This document shows, in pieces, positions 44,136 to 49,469 of a stretch of 49,469 nt of DNA. The stretch spans positions 1-49,469 of the forward strand of contig NZ_BJMK01000014.1 of the NCBI RefSeq assembly GCF_006539125.1, written 5' to 3'. Position 1 is the stretch's first letter. Every line of letters begins with the position of its first letter. Origin of the DNA: Gluconobacter sphaericus NBRC 12467. GTDB taxonomy: Bacteria; Pseudomonadota; Alphaproteobacteria; Acetobacterales; Acetobacteraceae. The position numbers and the translations under genes were made by a program. The notes below the pieces were generated by a model, which made no database searches, was not told the DNA's origin, and saw only the letters and a list, made by a program, of their open reading frames with translations.

Positions 44136-44149
44136 TGTAAGCGCTTTCT
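44136..44149. promoter_or_regulatory. LacI-type operator 6 (MFS/dehydrogenase 2 promoter)
   Basis: TGTAAGCGCTTTCT, 74 bases upstream of the MFS GTG start. The AAGCGCTT core is a perfect palindrome. Confidence 0.75.
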
Positions 44150-44223
44150 AATATGGCGTTATGTGTTTTGGATTTCGACGCGAAACAGGCTGCTAAAATC
44201 AATGCCAGCCACTGAGGTGTATA

Positions 44224-45528
44224 GTGACAAAAGGCCGCTACAGACTTGTAATTGCCGCTCTACTTTTTGCTCTGGGAATGATCAATTATACTGATCGTGC
44301 CGCTGTCGGAATTCTAGCACCTCAAATACAGCGCGATCTACACATTACACCCTCACAGCTTGGTTGGGTGTTTAGTGCTTTCTTCTTCAGCTACGCGATA
44401 TTCTCGTTTCTAGGTGGATACCTGTCTGACAAATTCGGACCAAAACGCACCTTTGGTGTTGCCGTCGTAAGTTGGTCGATTTTCTGCTCGCTGACAGGGG
44501 CCGTCGCAACCCTCGCCCCCCTCATCCTCGTACGTCTGTTCTTTGGTGCTTCTGAGGGGCCTATGAATTCCACCACGAACCGAACGGTCACGAACTGGTT
44601 TCCCAGAAAGGAAACGGCTCGCGCCCTAGGTTTCACGCTCTCGGGGCAGAATCTCGGAAGTGCGGTGGCTGCGCCACTGGTGATTTCTCTGGGTTATTTC
44701 TTTGGTTGGCGCCTGGCATTCGTCGCTCTCGGCGCCATCGGTGTTCTTTGGTGCGTTCTGTGGCTCAGATTTGCATCCGATCGCCCGGCGGAAAGCCGAC
44801 ATGTTACCCCCGAAGAACTGGCGCATATCACGTCTGACCGCTCGGAAGCCGTCCTCCCCAAAGGCAGTGCGCCCCTGAAGAATTATATTTTGCGGAGATC
44901 CACCTGGGGTCTGGCTCTGGGGCTGTTTGCCCTTCTTTACCCCCTCTATATTTTTGTCTCGTGGATGCCCAGTTACTTCACAAATGTCATGCACGTCACA
45001 CCGACAGGCCTTTCCGTTGCAGCTGGCGTTCCATGGGTTGGTGGGTTTCTGGGATATTTTCTTGGTGGATTCATTTCTGACCTATTTTTCAAACGTAGCG
45101 AAAATGGTCTGAAAGCGCGCAAAACAACCACAATCGCGCCTCTTCTTCTGGCCACGGTCACACTCTCCGCCATCCCGAGCATTCAGTCTGTTAGTGCAGC
45201 AGTGATACTTTTCACCTTATCGCTCTTCGCACTGTCGATGGCGACCCAGTCGCTCTGGGCGATGATCCATGAAGTAACGCCGGTCATCTATATGGGGACC
45301 GTCGGCGGCTTCATCCATTTCCTGGCCAACATGTCCGGTGTCGTTGCTCCTGCACTGACCGGCTACGTCATCGAACATGCAGCCAGCGGATATGCATCCG
45401 CTTTCTGGATTGCTGCTGGCATCGGAGTTTGTGGGGCGCTGAGCATGCTGCTGCTGGTGCAGAACAAGAGAATTCCATCGCATGAGCACACCTCGTCCAC
45501 CGCTCCTCTGACGACGGGACATCCATGA
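44224..45528 (+). CDS. MFS transporter, anion:cation symporter (ACS) family, sugar-acid permease
   Basis: Inner-membrane permease of 434 aa with 12 helices, like the glucarate/galactonate carriers GudP and DgoT. Motifs: INYTDRAAVGILAPQIQRDLHI in helix 1, SYAIFSFLGGYLSDKFGPKR between helices 2 and 3, and LFFGASEGPMNSTTNRTVTNWFPRKETARALG in helix 4 and its loop. The start codon is GTG with GAGGTG upstream. The stop overlaps the cytochrome start by ATGA, which ties uptake to dehydrogenase complex 2. Its promoter carries a LacI-type operator. Confidence 0.92.
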   Translation: MTKGRYRLVIAALLFALGMINYTDRAAVGILAPQIQRDLHITPSQLGWVFSAFFFSYAIFSFLGGYLSDKFGPKRTFGVAVVSWSIFCSLTGAVATLAPLILVRLFFGASEGPMNSTTNRTVTNWFPRKETARALGFTLSGQNLGSAVAAPLVISLGYFFGWRLAFVALGAIGVLWCVLWLRFASDRPAESRHVTPEELAHITSDRSEAVLPKGSAPLKNYILRRSTWGLALGLFALLYPLYIFVSWMPSYFTNVMHVTPTGLSVAAGVPWVGGFLGYFLGGFISDLFFKRSENGLKARKTTTIAPLLLATVTLSAIPSIQSVSAAVILFTLSLFALSMATQSLWAMIHEVTPVIYMGTVGGFIHFLANMSGVVAPALTGYVIEHAASGYASAFWIAAGIGVCGALSMLLLVQNKRIPSHEHTSSTAPLTTGHP

Positions 45529-46832
45529 TGCGAAAGACATCCTTCCCCCGCTCTACCAGAGCCACCCTCTACCTTGTGGCATACTCAGGTGTTGCCGCAC
45601 TGATGGCCACTCTGCCCGATGCACGAGCGGAAGATGCAGGGCTGGTTGAAAAAGGGCGCTACATCGCGACCGCCGCTGACTGCTTTGCCTGCCATACTTC
45701 GCCTGGAGGCAAACCCTTTGCAGGCGGTTATCCGATCACGACACCGGTTGGGACAATCTATTCGACCAATATCACCCCTGCCCCCAGAACAGGCATTGGC
45801 AACTACACGAAGGCAGAGTTCTTCGATGCTGTGCGCCGAGGTGTCGGGCACGGCAACAAGCGCCTCTACCCGGCCATGCCCTATACATCCTACGCAGGCG
45901 TGACGGATAGCGACATGGAGGCACTTTACGCTTTCTTTAATTCGGCGGTTGCACCTGTCGAACAAGAAAACAAGCCCGATACCGTACGGTTCCCATTCAA
46001 CATCCGCTCGGGGCTTGTGCTATGGAACTGGCTTTATCTTGATACACGTCCGTTCCAGGCGCAGCCGCGGGAAACGCCACAGATTACGCACGGCCGTTAT
46101 CTGGTCAATCACCTCGAACATTGCGGCACATGCCACACACCGCGCACCATATTCATGGGACCGGCGAGTATGCGTTATCTGGCAGGCTCGTCTGTGGGCG
46201 CATGGTATGCCCCCAATATCACCACAGACAAGGTCGCCGGCATCGCCGATTGGACGGACGACGATCTCAGGAATTATCTAAAGACCGGCCATGCGCTGAA
46301 CAAAGGTCAAGCGGCTGGCCCCATGGCGGAAGTCGTCACGAACAGCACCCAGTTTCTTACTTCCAATGACGTTAATGCCATGATTGCCTATCTGCGAGAG
46401 GTTCCAGCGGTCGCAAGCGACGAAAAACGTTCACGGACGTCTTACGGCACTGCAGATCGACCGGAAGACGCGGCACGCGGGCAGGCCAGTCCTGAAGACA
46501 GGGGCTGGAAAATTTTCAGCGGCTCCTGCGCATCCTGTCATCAGGCGGAAGGACAGGGCATCAACGCCTACCCCTCCCTGACGCACAACTCCACCACTGG
46601 AAGCCCCAATGCACGTAACCTCGTGGCAACCATCCTGACGGGCGTCGAACGGCGGAGCGGTGACAATTCGGTCTTCATGCCTGCCTTCGGATCCGGCGCA
46701 CTTTGGGTCAATCGTCTTTCGGATCAGGATATCGCGGATCTCAGCAATTTCATTCTGAAGACCTTCGGCAACCCATCGGTCCAGGTCGACGCCAGTTATG
46801 TCGCGAAACAACGCGCGGCACTTACGCCATGA
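45525..46832 (+). CDS. Triheme cytochrome c subunit of dehydrogenase complex 2
   Basis: Membrane cytochrome of 435 aa, homologous in layout to the one at 30694-32019. A signal peptide (YLVAYSGVAALMATLPDARA) is followed by three heme sites: CFACH, CGTCH and CASCH. The STNITPAPRTGIGNYTKAEFFDAVRRGV and YPAMPYTSYAGVTDSDMEALYAFF blocks are typical. It should pass electrons from the flavoprotein to ubiquinone. It is first among the complex genes here (cytochrome-small-large), unlike complex 1 (small-large-cytochrome). The small-subunit gene follows after 35 bases. Confidence 0.93.
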   Translation: MMRKTSFPRSTRATLYLVAYSGVAALMATLPDARAEDAGLVEKGRYIATAADCFACHTSPGGKPFAGGYPITTPVGTIYSTNITPAPRTGIGNYTKAEFFDAVRRGVGHGNKRLYPAMPYTSYAGVTDSDMEALYAFFNSAVAPVEQENKPDTVRFPFNIRSGLVLWNWLYLDTRPFQAQPRETPQITHGRYLVNHLEHCGTCHTPRTIFMGPASMRYLAGSSVGAWYAPNITTDKVAGIADWTDDDLRNYLKTGHALNKGQAAGPMAEVVTNSTQFLTSNDVNAMIAYLREVPAVASDEKRSRTSYGTADRPEDAARGQASPEDRGWKIFSGSCASCHQAEGQGINAYPSLTHNSTTGSPNARNLVATILTGVERRSGDNSVFMPAFGSGALWVNRLSDQDIADLSNFILKTFGNPSVQVDASYVAKQRAALTP

Positions 46833-46867
46833 TTCCATGCTCTTGCCCCCATGTGGAGCACTAAACC

Positions 46868-47413
46868 ATGATCCCACACTCCATCGTTCCCACAGCTCTA
46901 AGTCAGGTGTCCAGACGCAGGTTTCTGCTTGGCGGCCTTGCGTTCGGAAGTATGGGTGCTCTTGCATCCCACGGGCTAACCAACACGCCCAAAGCCTCTG
47001 ACGTAACGGACTTTCTCATACTTTCCGAGTTTCTAACGGGCAGGAAAAACCTGAACTTCACTCTGGCGCGGCGATATTATCTGGGCTTGCGTGATCAATT
47101 CCCTGACCTGCCGGACAGAATCACCAATCTGTCCAACGACATTCATGCCTCAGGGACCCAGACCATGGACGATTATCTGAGCCATGGGCCCACACCCGAC
47201 GCCCGCAGTACCGCAACAACAATCGTCTCCGCATGGTATCTCGGCGTGGTCGGCGAGGATCCGAAAAAGAAGATGATCGCGTATTCCGACGCACTGATGT
47301 TCCAGGCTGTCGCAGGAGCTCTGGTCGTTCCCTCTTACGGCGCTGGCCCCCTCGCATGGGGCAGCCGCCCCGAACCCTACATGACGTTCAAGGAAGCGCC
47401 CGATGAGCACTGA
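46868..47413 (+). CDS. Tat-exported small subunit of dehydrogenase complex 2 (sorbitol dehydrogenase small-subunit type)
   Basis: Protein of 181 aa of the FAD-sorbitol/2-ketogluconate dehydrogenase small-subunit family, which differs from the gluconate 2-dehydrogenase subunit 3 of complex 1. The Tat signal is SRRRFLLGGLAFGSMGALA. The mature domain has FLILSEFLTGRKNLNFTLARRYYLGL, TIVSAWYLGVVG and YSDALMFQAVAGALVVPSYGAGPLAWGSRP, the family hallmarks. It exports and stabilises the flavoprotein. It overlaps the large subunit by 11 bases. Confidence 0.92.
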   Translation: MIPHSIVPTALSQVSRRRFLLGGLAFGSMGALASHGLTNTPKASDVTDFLILSEFLTGRKNLNFTLARRYYLGLRDQFPDLPDRITNLSNDIHASGTQTMDDYLSHGPTPDARSTATTIVSAWYLGVVGEDPKKKMIAYSDALMFQAVAGALVVPSYGAGPLAWGSRPEPYMTFKEAPDEH

Positions 47414-49034
47414 AAATTTGCATGCAGACGTTGTGATTGTCGGTTCCGGTGTCTGCGGTGCCCTGATTGGTGCCCAACTGGCAAAAGCAGGCAAATCCGT
47501 CCTCATTCTCGAGGCCGGGCCGCGGGTAAAGCGTCGCGACATCGTCGAAACCTACCGTGACGCACCCGTCAAACTGTCTCTGGCAAACATGAAGCTGCAG
47601 GGCGCCGGATCACCGTTTCCGAGCCTTCCTCATGCGCCCTCCACCTATGGCGACTATCTGGAGCAGAAAGGACCGGTCAAATACAATACGAGCTATCTCC
47701 GCGTCGTCGGCGGTACGACATGGCATTTCGGCTCGGCCCTCTGGCGCCTCCTACCCAGCGAATTCAAGCTTAACTCGCTATATGGTCGCGGTCGAGACTG
47801 GCCGATCGGCTATGACGATCTCGAAAAATACTACGGCCTGGCTGAGATGGAGCTTGGCGTCAGCGGGACGGACGATCAAGACGAAAGCGGGGCCGGCGGC
47901 AGCCCCTCGCCTGCACGCGCGGCTCCTTACCCGATGAAACAGGTTCCTCTGACTTACATGTTCAGGACGCTGGCCGAAAAGCTGTCCGCGGGGGGATACA
48001 ATCCCGTCTGGGAACCCCACGGACGGGCAACACGCCCCTATAATCAGAGGCCGGTCTGCGCGGGGAACAACAATTGCAACCCGGTCTGCCCTATTGGTGC
48101 CAAATATGATGGTTCTATGCATTGCGACATCGCCGAGAACCGAGGCGCCGTCATCATGCCAAACGCTGTCGTCTATAAACTTGAAGACGATGATACCGGA
48201 CGCATTCAGGCCTTGTGGTTCAAACGTCCTGACGGTTCAGAACACAAGGTTACGGCCAAGGTTTTCGTTGTGGCCGCACATACGATTGAAACACCCAAGC
48301 TCCTTCTAATGTCCAAAACCCGACATTCTCCTAACGGAATTGCAAACAGTTCGGACATGGTCGGGCGAAACCTCATGGATACCACCGGTATCAGCGTTAC
48401 GATGAAAACGCGCGACCCCGTATGGCCCGGCCAGGGACCGACAGAACTGCTGGTCTTCAATAAGCGCGAAGGCGATTTTCGCCGTAACGCTGCCCAGTAC
48501 AAGATCAAGGTCCGCAATACGACACCGGTCTCGCAATATGCGGCCACCCTGCTGGAACAGGGCGTTCTCGGCACGGAACTCGACCGACGAATACAGGAGC
48601 TTTCCGCTCACACCCTTGCGTGGGCCGTAGACTTTGAAGTCCTCCCCGATCCCGCCAATCGTGTGACACTGAGCAAGACTAAATTCGATGCCCTTGGTCT
48701 GCCCGTCCCCTCACTCTATTACGATCTTAATGATTACTGGCATGCAGGCACTGAACTCGCCATGCAGGATCTCAACAGATTCTCGCAGCTTCTCGATGCG
48801 GAAATCACCAAAAAAAACATGAAATTCGAAAATCGCCAACATCCGTCGGGCACGACAATCATGGGCGACAATCCCAGGGATTCCGTCGTAAACCGCGACT
48901 GTCGCGCCCACGATCATCCCAATCTGTATATCGCGGGCACAAGCGTCATGTCCGCAAGCACCTGCATGAACCCAACCCTCACCGCTGCGGCGCTGTCCAT
49001 ACGGATTGCAGAAAGAATACAACGCGAAATCTAG
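47403..49034 (+). CDS. GMC flavoprotein subunit of dehydrogenase complex 2
   Basis: FAD catalytic subunit of 543 aa, close in length and motifs to the sorbitol, 2-ketogluconate and fructose dehydrogenase branch. The FAD motif is DVVIVGSGVCGALIGAQLAKAG, and YLRVVGGTTWHFGSALWRLLPSEF is the FAD-contact loop. The cysteine cluster CAGNNNCNPVCPIGAKY probably holds a [3Fe-4S] centre, as in related FAD glucose and fructose dehydrogenases. The active-site region is NRQHPSGTTIMG with catalytic His, and MNPTLTAAALSIR with Asn. It has no signal peptide of its own and relies on the Tat partner. It is the last gene of the MFS-cytochrome-small-large unit. Confidence 0.93.
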   Translation: MSTENLHADVVIVGSGVCGALIGAQLAKAGKSVLILEAGPRVKRRDIVETYRDAPVKLSLANMKLQGAGSPFPSLPHAPSTYGDYLEQKGPVKYNTSYLRVVGGTTWHFGSALWRLLPSEFKLNSLYGRGRDWPIGYDDLEKYYGLAEMELGVSGTDDQDESGAGGSPSPARAAPYPMKQVPLTYMFRTLAEKLSAGGYNPVWEPHGRATRPYNQRPVCAGNNNCNPVCPIGAKYDGSMHCDIAENRGAVIMPNAVVYKLEDDDTGRIQALWFKRPDGSEHKVTAKVFVVAAHTIETPKLLLMSKTRHSPNGIANSSDMVGRNLMDTTGISVTMKTRDPVWPGQGPTELLVFNKREGDFRRNAAQYKIKVRNTTPVSQYAATLLEQGVLGTELDRRIQELSAHTLAWAVDFEVLPDPANRVTLSKTKFDALGLPVPSLYYDLNDYWHAGTELAMQDLNRFSQLLDAEITKKNMKFENRQHPSGTTIMGDNPRDSVVNRDCRAHDHPNLYIAGTSVMSASTCMNPTLTAAALSIRIAERIQREI

Positions 49035-49168
49035 GTCTCGTGGGCAAGGTGTATCCATTGGACTGATGAGACGAGATTGACAAAGCCAGGACATAATTCC
49101 TTGCCTTTGTCATATCGGGTAGAGATACGTCACCAATTCCTAATTTTATGAAAATTATCTCAACAATA

Positions 49169-49469
49169 TTACACAGCCGATATTTTAACCCATGTCTTTA
49201 GTACTTTAATTTGATGGTTTGGATTGGTGATGAATTTTTCTGGCTCTGAAGTCCAGATTTTGTAGACGTATTCGTAAGGAGTGAGGCCGTTCAGGGTCTT
49301 GAGTCTTCGCCCGAAGTTATAGGCTGCCATGAAGTCATTGAAGCGTGTCCTTAACTACTCATGACTGTCGTAATGGAAGCGCTTGACGGTTGCTTCCCTG
49401 ATCGTCCGGTTCATCCGTTCAACCTGGCCATTGCTCTAGAGATGGTTGGGTTTCGTCAGACGATGTTCG
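49169..49469 (-). pseudogene. IS481-type transposase, decayed 3' part, continues off right edge
   Basis: The minus strand reads the C-terminal part of an IS481-family DDE transposase: SNGQVERMNRTIREATVKRF, then FMAAYNFGRRLKTLNGLTPY and EYVYKIWTSEPEKF, ending at a stop at 49169-49171. Two in-frame TAG codons, at 49436-49438 (before SNGQ) and 49355-49357 (after FHYDSHE), interrupt the frame, so the element is dead. The Glu of the DDE triad would be the E in QVERMNR. No terminal inverted repeat could be identified with confidence in 49035-49168. It closes the sugar-oxidation block. Confidence 0.85.

Noticed and set aside
49375-49390. GGAAGCGCTTGACG, an AAGCGCTT core like operator 6
   Set aside because: It lies inside the transposase coding sequence, away from any promoter, and the outer positions do not match.

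Overview
The window reads as alphaproteobacterial chromosome, most likely an acetic acid bacterium (Acetobacteraceae, Gluconobacter-like). The evidence is the gene order yceD-rpmF-plsX-fabH-ihfA-merR, a trxB/lsrB-type LysR pair, an SppA/IhfB pair, a MucR regulator, and above all two membrane flavocytochrome dehydrogenase complexes (GMC flavoprotein, triheme cytochrome c and Tat-exported small subunit). Such complexes drive incomplete periplasmic sugar oxidation in these bacteria. No rRNA, tRNA or CRISPR array was seen. All family names come from motif recognition, not database searches.

Layout. 1-4200 (minus): lipid and ribosome operon yceD-rpmF-plsX-fabH-ihfA-merR; the merR gene runs off the left edge inside a pure GGCTTC repeat that encodes Glu-Ala. 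4301-7944: bamE lipoprotein, then a tightly overlapped minus-strand operon def-marR-response regulator-histidine kinase. 8133-10573: rpsU with a terminator, and a periplasmic prolyl oligopeptidase. 10626-12454: stator genes in the order motB-motA. 12505-15016: a GT2-GtrA fusion and a GT39-type membrane glycosyltransferase. 15028-19905: lrp, trxB, lsrB-like, ihfB, sppA (apparent ATT start), mucR-like. 19906-21175: about 1.27 kb without a supportable gene. 21176-23419: FUSC transporter.

23481-29681 is a complete L-threonate (four-carbon sugar acid) pathway: ltnD-otnK-otnC-gntP-like-otnI as one overlapping operon, with a divergent LysR regulator. 29829-30548 is an AT-rich island with a secreted cupin-like protein.

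30694-49034 is the most interesting part. Nine transcription units surround a LacI-family regulator. They include two different three-subunit periplasmic dehydrogenases, three lactonase-type beta-propellers (one Tat-exported, one Sec-exported, one cytosolic), an FMN alpha-hydroxy-acid oxidase, an Asp/Glu-racemase-family enzyme, a ModA-like binding protein without signal peptide, an OprB porin and an ACS-type MFS permease. I found six near-identical 14-bp LacI-type operators (consensus about TGTAARCGYTTNCA), each in a promoter region of this block. This points to one coordinated regulon for periplasmic oxidation, lactone opening, uptake and cytosolic use of a sugar or sugar acid whose identity cannot be read from the sequence. 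The right edge carries a decayed IS481-type transposase.
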